This document shows positions 47,641 through 57,978 of a stretch of DNA of 64,000 nt, in pieces. Under the pieces are notes generated by a model. That model had not been told where the DNA came from. It worked only from the letters and a program-made list of their open reading frames with translations, and searched no databases. The DNA is taken from the NCBI GenBank assembly GCA_011033025.1, contig WFMF01000083.1:434001-498000 (forward strand), read 5' to 3'. Numbering within the stretch: position 1 is the first letter of the stretch; each line of letters opens with the position of its first letter. The stretch comes from Beroe forskalii (Eukaryota; Ctenophora; Nuda; Beroida; Beroidae). A program made the position numbers and the translations under genes.

Positions 47641-50138
47641 ATGGCGAAGCATCACCCTGACCTGATCATGTGTAGGAAACAGCCTGGGGTCGCTATTGGT
47701 CGGCTTTGCGAAAAGTGTAAGTCTGCAATGTTACGCACAATTCCCCCTGAATCGCTTCAAATTATTTGTTCACTAGCAGGCCCGTTGGGCCTGCAAATAC
47801 AGAGCTCAATCGGCGCTGCTACGCAGCACCTCGTTTGCAAGTTTTAAACACAGCCATTCCAATTGATTGGATATGCTGTACCGTATCAAAAAATCCCAAT
47901 TCGATCAAAGTAATGTGCAAAGAAACCAAAGATTCAAAACAAAATTTATGAAGGAGCAGAGTGGAATATAGATCGAATTCGTCGGTTAATTTTAGATGTG
48001 CTAAAGTATAAACCATGTGAGTTTTGTTCCAGCGTTCTATTTTGATTGCAAGATGATGTTAATTTTGACAACTGATTCTCATACTGACACTGACATTGGA
48101 TAATTTCGTTTTTGAAAGGCCAGGAACTGTCTTCGTAATCTGCTAACCTTCATTCGACTCGATTGAATTGTACACACCTTGTAGCTTTAACGGTTAATTT
48201 CACAACTGCAGTTACTACTGTTATCACCGACTCAGCTTTGATTATCGACCAACCTCTGCCACAATGAAAGCAATCCATCTGGAATATCCTCCGTTATTCA
48301 AGTTATGTCCATTCTCCATCTTGAGATCTTGAATTTGAAGTTAAGGAAACGTCAAATTTTCAAAAACTACAGCACAGCATTTAACAGTAGTAGCGTAATA
48401 GAAAGCACTCGCATAGAACTGATCATAATCTGCACGTGCACAAAAATCTGTTTCCATAGCAACGGCGCGACTTAGCCCTGTTTAGCCTTCGTTTTCCTTG
48501 ATATTTTCTTGGCAAGCTCAAATTTAATTGTGTACGGGAGCACAAACAAACATTATTCACGTGCTCTTACGAAATTATAATTAAGACTAGAAAAGCCCGT
48601 TGGGCCTGCTAGGTAATACAGAACCAAATAATAAGCGCAGAGAAAGTTTATGAAGGAGCAAAATTTAACATTATTCGTGGGTTACTTTAAGTAATGCTGA
48701 ACCGGGCAAGTTTTGATTATAATAATTTGTTGTTGTGTGATGAAAATTGAAACCGAGTATCGTACTCATACTGAACGTTGAATTAAGCATTGATTCACGC
48801 CAAAGAGCAGTCTTCTAAATTCGCCATGTGCTATGCCCAAATTCGATCCAATTTGATTTTCCTTTTGGTCAATCTTAAATTGCTCTAAATTCGCATTTTC
48901 CGTTATCATCAACTCAGCATTGATTCAAATCGACCGACGTCTGCCACAGATTTATGAAGAGATGCTATAGGAAATACGATGCCAGCCAAACCCGTCATCT
49001 ATCTTCAGATCTTGAATTTCAAATGAAAAACAGTAAACACGCCGTTCTTTCAAACGCAACAATGCAGCAGTCAACAACGTATCAGAAAGCAGTCGCATAG
49101 AACTGATCATAATCTGCACGTGCACTAAAATTGGTTTCCATAGCAACGGTACCTCTTTTCGCCTGTTTGCATTCGTTTCCCTTGATATTTTCTTGGCAAG
49201 CTCAAATTTAATTGTATACGGCGGCACAGACAGACATAATTCACGTGCTCTTACGAAATTATAAGTAAGATTCATCAATTTCTCAGAGTTTCAATTTATT
49301 TACTTTTGCACGGAAATTCTTGAACCCCAAAATCAAGTGATTTTCCGGCTAGCGGCTTGTTTTTTCGATCACTTCCTGCTCGCGAATCCTCTTTGACATC
49401 TTTAGACTTCAACCCTCTTTGCAAATTTCAATTCGTTTATTTCTATACGGAATTCGATGAATCAGCAGAATTGAGCGGTTCGCGGTTTGATCACTGCTTG
49501 CTCATCAGCACACAAATCCTTTTTGCTAAGTTCCTCCCTCTTTGCTACTCTTACAATTTACAGCTTTACAGGGAAATCCGTGTTTCAAGCGGCACCCGCT
49601 TGATTTTTGCCACCTCACAAATCACAACACCTTTTTCCATTTTCATCCCTTCCAATTTCAGTCAACTCACAATATTAGTCCCTTTCTCCCATTCAGTTGA
49701 CTTCATCCCTGTCCCCTTCAGGTGACGGTCGGTGTGTGATTTGTGACTCGTACGTGAGACCTTGCTCTCTAGTCAGAATATGTGACGAGTGTAACTACGG
49801 CTCTTATCAGGTAATGCGAGGTGATATGGCGCATTTTGGAGATTTGGCGATTGTGAATAATTTGTATGATTCTGAAATTTGCATCACGATCTTTTCAATT
49901 ATTCTATTCTCTATGCAGCGAAAATGAGAGCAAATTTTAAGGAAATAGCAGTTCACTCCCACTCTACCAGGGTCGTTGCACTATATGCGGAGGTCCGGGT
50001 GTTTCAGACGCTTACTACTGTAAGGAGTGTACCATCCAAGAGAAGGACAGGGACGGGTGTCCTAAGATCGTTAATTTGGGGAGTTCTAAGACTGACTTGT
50101 TTTATGAGAGGAAGAAGTATGGGTTTAAGAAGAGATGA
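47641..50138 (+). CDS. PHF5A: PHD finger-like domain protein 5A (SF3B complex subunit)
   Basis: Exons 47641-47716, 49722-49810 and 49971-50138 give 110 residues, the same length as the human protein, and almost the same sequence: it begins [20 protein letters not shown]. The Cys pairs [26 protein letters not shown] and YYCKEC form the zinc-binding knot. The C-terminus reads [14 protein letters not shown]. It is a core subunit of SF3B in U2 snRNP and helps recognise the branch point. Intron 1 (about 2 kb) contains two tandem Helitrons. The gene is convergent with the Rho-like gene, 650 bp apart. Confidence 0.96.
47773..48586 (-). mobile_element. Helitron 1 of a tandem pair in PHF5A intron 1
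   Basis: On the minus strand it starts TCTTAATTATAATTTCGTAA (48586) and ends in a GGCCCAACGGGCC hairpin, TG, then CTAG (47773-47776) before a T. Its 5' end directly abuts the 3' CTAG of the next copy. It shares with that copy the 5' region (GTAAGAGCACGTGAATAATG), the TTGGCAAG segment, and an X-box-like GTTTCCATAGCAAC at 48450-48463. No Rep/helicase is encoded. Confidence 0.7.
48587..49270 (-). mobile_element. Helitron 2 of a tandem pair in PHF5A intron 1
   Basis: On the minus strand it starts TCTTACTTATAATTTCGTAA at 49270, after an A, and ends GCCCAACGGGC hairpin, TTTT, CTAG at 48587-48590, exactly where Helitron 1 begins. It carries GTTTCCATAGCAAC at 49134-49147. The head-to-tail order with a precise CTAG|TCTTAA join is what rolling-circle read-through or repeated insertion at a Helitron end produces. 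Confidence 0.7.
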
Positions 50139-50787
50139 GATACTTCTCACCATTTAGCTTTTTATTATCTTATATATCTTAGCTGTTATTGTTTTTATCA
50201 TGCTTCTATGACCATATTTTATCATTGGCCGGCGTTCATATAACTATATAACATGGATTATTTCAAATCTTCAATATATTTATCAATGTCGATTACTGAT
50301 AATCTTTGCGTTTCATTGCAACCCCTTTTTAAGTAGAATGGCTACTCGACACCCATTTGATCTTTATTTTAATTTCTGTAAGTTACAAATTAAAACCAGG
50401 ATTATTTCCAAATAAGCTCATTGCATAAAGTTACTCATATATAAATTTCTTATAAAGGAAATAAATCAACAAATTTCAAATTAGATACCGTACTGATTAT
50501 ATTAAACTAACAAATAGAAGAGCGATAATAAAGGATCCAATTTTCATTTGCTAAGTTTACTTAAAGCCTCAGGAATTCTAACATTTCATTCTCTTAGGAT
50601 GTTATGTACGGAAGGAACGGTATGTCAGGTATGCCATTAAAGTTCATCATTCGTCAGTCAATATGATTCACGTCAGAGAAATGTAAGTGCAAGAATCTCA
50701 TGGTCAATTAAATAGAACTTAATCCAATTGAAGTTTACCCGTCAAAATTTACGATATAGTTAATATTAACTTATTAAGATCACGAGT

Positions 50788-52005
50788 TTATCGGCCGAGT
50801 AAGAACTTCACGATCCCGAATGAGAAGTTGCTGGTTTTCTTCTCCTTACTCCTCTGGTCGTGGAGGATGATCTTCACTATTTCCTCCTGGAGTTGGTCCA
50901 AGTCGAAGGTTTCTCCGTCCTTTGCTGAGCACTCCAGGTAGGCAGATGCCCCCACCTGGGGAGGAGATTGCGTGAAAAGTCAGAAAGTTAGAATTGAGAG
51001 TTCATGCGTTTTGTGGGGAGCGTTAAATTGCGATATTTGTCTTTGGCAAATGTATTTGGCAGTTGGCATATCAAATTTATGGTTTTATTGGTATTTGAAT
51101 AGCGTACGAACTTCTAAGCGCAACATAATTACTTTTTCAACTGTTAGTTAAACTCACCTTCTCAGAAATCTCTATTCCTTGCTCAATGCTGACCATATCA
51201 TCTCGTGAGGGGTCGTCCCTCAAGTCACACTTAGTTCCAACTGCCAACATCGGTAATTTGTACTTCTTAGCCTGGGAAAGAGATAGGAAATAATAATTTT
51301 ATGGAGTATGCACCCGTTTCATGGCATTTATCATCAAACATTCGAAACCAGTAGATTTTCTTTACAAACTTCATACAAGAAGCCACTTGTACCTCAACAA
51401 ATAGCTACTGAAGGATTGATTTCGAACAAATTTCGATTTGATCGATGTATTCTATTTCCTAAACACAAGTATACCCGAGTATACAATATGTTTCATTTCC
51501 CTTACGTTTTTCTTACAATGTGTCCCTTACCTCTCCAATGTAGTAGGACTCCAGTTTCTTGTAGGACGCGACATCATTCACTGCGAAGCAGCAGAGAATC
51601 AGGTTGATATCCTCGTAACTCTCCGGTTTCTCCGGAGCCTCACACTCGTGGTACTTCACGTGGAACTCGTAGGGTTCTCCCTCAACGTGGGAGGTTTTCT
51701 CGTTGTTGTTAGAACCTGGGAAAAAAGTTTAAATAATTAGAAATTTTTTGGACGGTGAATGGTGATATGGCACTAGGTATAGGTGCAATAGTTGATGATG
51801 GATTGTGTTTAAAAAGGGATGTTCTGAAAGTTGATGTCCGGATTGCTTTTTTGGGTTTTTTACTTATTTCATCATTTAAATGGGTATAAGATTAGATTTT
51901 ATGAATCTTCTCACCATCTTGGTTGGTGTGGTATTCAATGAATGTGGACTTTCCCGTCCCTTTGTCTCCCAATATCAACACATCGAAGTTCTTGACGTTT
52001 GACAT
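50788..52005 (-). CDS. divergent Rho-like small GTPase with atypical switch regions
   Basis: Minus-strand exons 51915-52005, 51531-51715, 51158-51271 and 50788-50955, all with GT/AG borders, give 185 residues. P-loop GDKGTGKS (13-20), G4 GTKCDLRDD (TKCD at 105-108) and G5 YLECSAK (138-142) are clear, and the latter two match the Rho family. The segment where switch II should be reads VKYHECEAPEKPE, with no DxxGQ, and no conserved switch I Thr can be placed. Lys15 stands where Ras has Gly12. The C-terminus (FSFGIVKFLLGR) has no CaaX box. It probably binds nucleotide but hydrolyses poorly or not at all, as in Rnd, RhoH or RhoBTB types. An acceptor 12 bp before the ATG suggests a 5' UTR intron. 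Confidence 0.85.
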
Positions 52006-53900
52006 CGGCACCTACACTGTAACATGCAAATGTTAGATTTGTTTGCCCGTAACGCCCGAACCGTGGGAGGGTGCTGTCCAATGTTCAATGTACAATGACA
52101 ATGGAGTTTGTCTTTAGCTCCAAGACTGTAAATGTACTGTAAATGTTAGATTTATTTCTTCATTCCTGTGCAATTATGACAGTTATTTTTAAAGTCTCAG
52201 ACATGTTAGGTATTTTTTTATTTAAAATCACAAATAGGATACACAACAAATTATACATTGTCACTTGCCCTATATAAAATATTCTTAGGTCTATACTAAC
52301 GCCATGACGGCATATTAACTGCACAATTGCCTCTTCTCTAATTTACATATTATTCTTTGCAGCTCTCTCACAACGACACAGTGTCGTAATGTATAGGCTT
52401 TTGTATATTAGTGATGGTGCTGGATAATTATGTGAATTTAAATGAGGGCTAATGAACCAGTGATTTTACAGCGATCAGGCTCTCTATGTTATTGCTTTAT
52501 TGGGGTCCCAGATGAGTTATGGATTGCATTGATTCTCTGCTTCTCTTGGTGGGTTGCAGAATGAATATTGCCCAAATAGTTTAACTGAGAATAGAGAAAC
52601 TACGTATAGCATAATTTAATAACTAGGTACAAATAACAAACAAACAAAATGTAAAAGCTAAAAGACGCCATATGTTCTAAAGCCGAAGACAATGAATATA
52701 TGGAATGCCCTGAATAAAATAATGAGACGCACATTGTACACCGCTATACAATAACTACGGCCAATACACGCTATACAGCCCCCTACCCTACTATAAACAG
52801 TATTTTGTGCAATTAATGTAGCTGTAGACAACTACAAAGACAGCAAATGTAGACTATACTTAGTGTACTAAAGGCTCCGTATTGTGTAAACTTGTATACA
52901 TTGAACAGCCTTATGTACACTATGTAACATGGTCATTGTACAACTAATACAAACGCAGCAAAGCTATCTACTCAGTACCTACACACTACATCAAAGCTTC
53001 ACTATGCACTCTACACACAGTACACACTATACAACCTCATGAACCGCACAGGACAGCAAAGGAAAAAGCTACGTACAGCATTATTATCCAGTGTTCTACA
53101 GCGCGCTACCTTAGCATGATCTTAGAGTGTTCACTGTTCAATATATACCTACTCTAGATATAATTTGCCAGCCAATTATTCCTTATATGGAAGACATTAG
53201 GACATCATTACAGGATCCAGCCTACACGAACACTGCATGAACACGTTATCAATAGTCAATGGCAATGCTAGGCTGTTAATGCAATTATGTTGTCATTATA
53301 TTGGTTGATTGATTTTATTAATAGCATCTAATAAACTTCATTTTATTTAATGAGCATTTATTGACCTCTTAAAACTGTAATATGAAGTGTTTAATTTATG
53401 CTATTTTGCCGTTAATTTGAATGATCAATTAACTATTGTGGTCTTCAGCAGGCACTAAAATTTTCTTATGTACCTACTTGCTACGCATAGGTGTACACTG
53501 TATAATTGTATAGCAGATGCCCTATCTGTACACTTCAATAGTCAATACAATATACCTATACACTACGATACACTTCAATACATGAACACTCAACAATGGC
53601 ATAAACACTAAATGACACTACCAGTACAAGCTAAGAGCAATCAATCATTACAAAGTGAACTGATTTATGATTGTTTAATGTAGCTGTATGCTACTCAATT
53701 GAGAATATAATGTCCTCACAAATCGAATCGTTCCGTCGTATTACATTACAATAAATAATTAATGATGGATCGTCGCCAGCGCTGTCCATTTGCAAACAGC
53801 CGTCAGCCGTACAGAAATTCAGTGAATGGATATTAGGTTGCAGATAAGCAAATATGAGCAACTGGTAATGTGCTGGTGATGTAAGTCATGTGATTAATTT
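52006..53900. other. non-coding stretch rich in TACAC/TGTAC motifs
   Basis: No exon was recognised. From about 52,730 to 53,640 short motifs such as TATACA, TACACT and GTACAC are heavily reiterated without a fixed period, giving a low-complexity look. It is likely upstream sequence and 5' UTR intron of the minus-strand GTPase gene. Confidence 0.45.
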
Positions 53901-53917
53901 CTTTCAGCTCAATATAC

Positions 53918-53978
53918 AGTTCATATATTTGCACTCAGTTCATATATTTGCACTTTTCAGTTCATATATTTGCACTTA
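53918..53978. repeat. CAGTTCATATATTTGCACT repeat, three copies
   Basis: Three near-identical copies of the 19-bp unit lie between 53918 and 53978, followed by a partial one (AGTTCATA). Too short to assign a role. Confidence 0.7.
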
Positions 53979-54121
53979 TCATAGTTCATACGTTGCTCGT
54001 CTGTTATCTCTACAACTGATAGTGCATTAATAGCAGCTTGTAGCAATACACTGCTTTGTGGTGAATTGTACAATGAGTATGACATCACAAACACAAAGAT
54101 GGCTCGATTCAACGCTAAAAA

Positions 54122-54976
54122 ATGTTGGGATGTTCCAGTGTAAAAGATCTCACCCACAGCAAATGTAAAGTCCCTGTCAAGGAGGAACTTGCCTCTTCAC
54201 TGCACGGAGCATTGGTACACATTTCCAAGTTGATTGATGAAGTCAGAAGGTTGACTGAGGAGTCAGCCGAGTTGGAGGAAAAGCTTGAAGAGTCTATGGA
54301 AACGTCCGTTTATCTAAGCCAAGCTAGTGGCGAGACTCTCGTATTGCAGCAGAAACTTCTGGACTCCCAGGAAACTGTAGTTCAGCTCCAAAAGCAGCTA
54401 CTTGATTCGAAAGAAGAACAGTTACGTGCGGTGACAACAAGTGTGAAGACGTCAGTTCAAGAGACCGTGAAGGAGGAATTCAAAACGTACAGCTCCGTCG
54501 TGAAGTCGGGACAGCAGCAGATGACACCTGTCACGCCAACCAACATCGTATCAGTCGTGAAGAAAGTGGTGGAAGAGGAGGATAGAAGCAGGAACATCAT
54601 GGTTTTCGGACTTGTGGAAGGAGAAAGTGAGGACCTCGTGAAGAAGGTGGGTGATGTCATGGAGAAGATTGGAGAGAAACCGAGGATGGAAGTGTGCAGG
54701 GTGGGGAAAGCTAAGGACGGCAAACCACGACCTGTGAAGATCACCTTATCCAGCTCCTTAAATGTGTCCCAAATTTTATCGAAGTCTCGCCGTCTCGGAG
54801 AGACTGCTTTGTATAAGACTGTGTTCCTGTCTCCGGACCGGTCGTACGAGCAGAGGGCTGAGCATAGGACTCTAGTGGTGGATCTCAAACGGAGGAAAAC
54901 TGCAGAACCTAACAAGAGACACTTCATCCGCAATGGGACTGTTAACACCGTCGAGAAAACGGCAGCTCAAGTGTGA
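54122..54976 (+). CDS. LINE ORF1-like protein, orphan remnant
   Basis: An uninterrupted 284-residue ORF has a long coiled-coil (about 25-105: leucine-rich, with KLIDEVRRLTEESAELEEKL and LQQKLLDSQETVVQLQKQLL). It is followed by an RRM-like part with RSRNIMVFGLVEGESEDL, MEVCRVGKAKDGKPRPVKI and a basic DLKRRKTAEPNKRHFI tail. This layout matches nucleic-acid-binding ORF1 proteins of animal non-LTR retrotransposons. No endonuclease or reverse transcriptase follows within the next 4 kb, so it is an isolated ORF1 or a domesticated copy. The true N-terminus is uncertain: another ATG at 54100 is in a different frame and soon stops. Confidence 0.7.
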   Translation: MLGCSSVKDLTHSKCKVPVKEELASSLHGALVHISKLIDEVRRLTEESAELEEKLEESMETSVYLSQASGETLVLQQKLLDSQETVVQLQKQLLDSKEEQLRAVTTSVKTSVQETVKEEFKTYSSVVKSGQQQMTPVTPTNIVSVVKKVVEEEDRSRNIMVFGLVEGESEDLVKKVGDVMEKIGEKPRMEVCRVGKAKDGKPRPVKITLSSSLNVSQILSKSRRLGETALYKTVFLSPDRSYEQRAEHRTLVVDLKRRKTAEPNKRHFIRNGTVNTVEKTAAQV

Positions 54977-55339
54977 ACCCATGAGTGCATGATGTTTTTT
55001 GACAAGGAGTGTTTTCGATTGCTGATGCGTCATAGCGTACTGTTGAGCTCATCAGCCGTTTATCGCGCACACAGGTCTTGATTGATCTCGCAACATGAAC
55101 TGCTGATATGATTTCTTGGTTTATTTGTGGTGACGTACCAAATTTGATTTCATTCACATCGTGGAGTGCCCTAGATAGGGATTTTATATTTATTATGGTA
55201 CTATTGTATTTCTTTCAAAGCCCTTAGTGGTACCCCAGCGTGGGTTTCAATCAATCATGTCATTTAAACCCTATATGGACACCGCTAGTAAAGTACAACC
55301 AAATATTTTATTCACGGGAGCGATATAAATACAACTTTT

Positions 55340-55640
55340 GTCCTCATCTGCTGTCCTTCGGGACGGCCCATTTGGTGTACGCCTGACGAGGAAGTACGCC
55401 TAGTTGTGGCCCAGGTAGTCTTAGAGTGACCGTGCAAGAAGTAATAGAGCCGGAGGCGTGTATGAGAATCCACGCCAGCGCCCTGCGCCTACGGGCTCAC
55501 GAGAGTACTCTTACTTCTTGGTCGTTATGAGACTACCGACCCTAGATGAATGAAACGTAGCGACTGATGATTCTCGCTGTATCACACAGGTCCCTACATC
55601 GATAGAGGACCCCGATAGTGGTAGCCGCTACACGTGACAT
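55340..55640. other. GC-richer segment with nested inverted repeats, possible structured RNA
   Basis: A CTGTCC-TTCG-GGACGG hairpin lies at about 55,348-55,365. A longer imperfect stem pairs GGTAGTCTTA...GACC...AAGAAGTAA (about 55,418-55,446) with TTACTTCTTGGTC...GAGACTACC (about 55,512-55,540). The smaller GGCGTGTATGAGAATCCACGCC lies inside. It stands out from the AT-rich surroundings. No tRNA, rRNA or known ribozyme core could be fitted. Confidence 0.35.
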
Positions 55641-56640
55641 TCTGTGGGTAAATATCCTAAATATATTCAGAATTCAAAACAAGAGGAGAATTCTCCTCAA
55701 CTATTTTGTTGGAGCTTGTGCCCGCATTTATGTAGGTGAAAATTGGTGGCATTGTTACTGAACGACTGAAATGTGCTCGTCGAAATATTTATCATGATAA
55801 TTACCTATACACCCCAAAACAAATAAAAATTTCAAAAACAATGTACGTATAACCCGAAACAATGCAAGGTACTTAATGTATACATAAAGGTTATACAATT
55901 CAGTATAGGTCATAGGACTAGAAGCACTCCATCAGTACACAACAGCAGTACCTATACAGGAGAAGCAAAAGCCTTCCCTACTCTCTTACTACACCTAGTA
56001 TAGTAAGTTGCAGATCTTTCAACAGTTTGCAAGAGGTGTTGACAGTTTTCATTATTGAGAAGAAAGGGAAGAGTTAAGGAAGTTAGCATAAATTAGGATG
56101 AACACTTTTAGATATATTACCAAACATTCAAACATTGGCAGGTTATTTGCTTGTGTAATGTAAGGATAGTGCATCACAACCAGCGACAATTAGAAAACAG
56201 ATAAGAATTGAATGGAAAATATCCATTCGACGCTGGCTATGCAGCTGATAATGCAGCTTCGAGATTTAAATATTTTATCGCATATTTCAGAAAATACTTT
56301 CAAAAGAACGACTCATCACAGAAAGGCTACATAAAGCGGTCTAAATGAGGCAATTTGACACAAAGCGAAGAATGTGTCTGAGTTACAAAATCGAAGAAAT
56401 AATTTAGTTTAAAACGAAGAAAAAGGACCTGACAAAATAATAGGTTCTGTATCGCTGTAATTAGAGCCCAGAAATGAACGACGTAAAAGAAGTGTACAAG
56501 CTTAAGACAAATATAGCTCTATAAGAATGTACAACCTCAGAAAGGCCCTGCCTAGCGCTGAGTAACTATACAGTGTGGTGTTTTACTGCAGCACATCTGA
56601 TTCGTTTACACGACACTCGACATTTCAACACATGAAACTT

Positions 56641-56720
56641 GATATATGTATAGATATTCCACTGTAAACGAGGGCCGTTAGGCCCGAGTTTACAGTGGAA
56701 TATCGTACATATCTCCCTGC
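56641..56720. repeat. long imperfect hairpin, about 24-bp core stem
   Basis: GATATTCCACTGTAAAC (from 56653) and its complement (to 56704) flank a small GC loop region AGGGCCGTTAGGCCC. Outer sequences ATATATGTAT and ATACGTACATAT-like continue the pairing. No gene lies adjacent. Confidence 0.65.
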
Positions 56721-57350
56721 ATAATTAATAGAAAATTATCTGACGGTTTGAACCCTGTAAATTATGTGAACCAATTCCAAGTGGTTTTTGAGAAAATCGC
56801 ATCTAAAGTTTGATTGGCTCTTACACTGCAACGTGACTCATAAATACGCAGTAACATTGGCTTTCGCATAACACAGGGGTATCAGGTGTCACTCTATATG
56901 ACCAAGTCACGTTGCCACATGGTTGGTACAAGTATCAACTACTAGCCTTTACACCCGCTCATATTTAATTTATCCGGCGAAATGACGTCATTAACATGGT
57001 AACATGCTGCCAAACTGTCGAATCTAGCCGCCTATTATTCACAGCAGGTGTATATATTAGCACCAGTTGGTAGAGGAAAGCTCAGTGATACTTTTGCTTG
57101 ACTTGCAATTTGTTTCAAACTCCTTACTTTCGTAGTACTGTTATATACCGGTTAAATTGGATGCAGCCATAAAAACAATTTAGTTTCATCATATAAACAT
57201 AGATTATTAAACTTATACCTACAGCACTCTATAGTTTTAATAAAGTAATAACGCAGGATCATGTCACTTTTTTACACTTCATATCACTTTTTTACACTTT
57301 CCGAAATATTTCTAAAATTTGGTGTGCACTCTAAATATGTATTTTACCAC

Positions 57351-57970
57351 CATGGGTGGAGCAGGAGCCGGGGACAGGGGGTTTTTTCCCCGGCTTTATT
57401 CATGGAGCCGGGGAAAAGTATCCGTTTTCCCCGGCTCAAATTTGACAAAAATTTTCAACCTTCTTATATAAAATTGCAAATCGTGTCCAGCTTTGAGCCT
57501 TACTTTTCAAGTTACACTTTCTGGCCAATCTAATTGTGTAAAAATTCGCTTTTGTTATTTCAAGGCTACTTTACCTTGACCAAATAAGATTATGACCATC
57601 ATTAACCGATACAAACTAGATTCAGCATGGTTACTGTAAGTGTACACGACTTTTTCATTTGATAGGCGGTTTACCAATCGGTAATTCCATGCAATAACAC
57701 AATATTATGATGTCACTTCCATATGCCTATCATTTTTGATATGCTGCAACATGAGAACATGTAGATATTGGTCCGACCTGATTGCTTTAGGAAAACAAAC
57801 AACCTTGGGACTGGGAGTGGGAAGCTAATGTTTCATACAACTACGTTATGTTCGTCTTTTGGGATCAAAAATGTTGTTGGACTGCTATAATTAAATTACC
57901 ATAATTAAATTAGCATTAATTTTCTAGGGAAAAATTCCCCGGCTCAAAAATCAACATTGCTCCACCGTTG
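57351..57970. mobile_element. 620-bp TIR element (hAT-like)
   Basis: Flanked by the 8-bp duplication TTTACCAC (57343-57350 and 57971-57978). Ends CATGGGTGGAGCA and, inverted, CAACGGTGGAGCA match at 11 of 13 positions. Inside are GAGCCGGGGAAAA and its complement around 57,414-57,438 and a further CCCCGGCTC near the right end. No transposase is present. Confidence 0.7.
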
Positions 57971-57978
57971 TTTACCAC

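Noticed and set aside
54457..54948. 163-codon minus-strand ORF
   Set aside because: It is the antisense of the LINE ORF1.
55380..55600. Hammerhead ribozyme (CTGACGA and CTGATGA motifs)
   Set aside because: Neither motif is followed by a stem II and GAAA in the required order, so no hammerhead core can be drawn.
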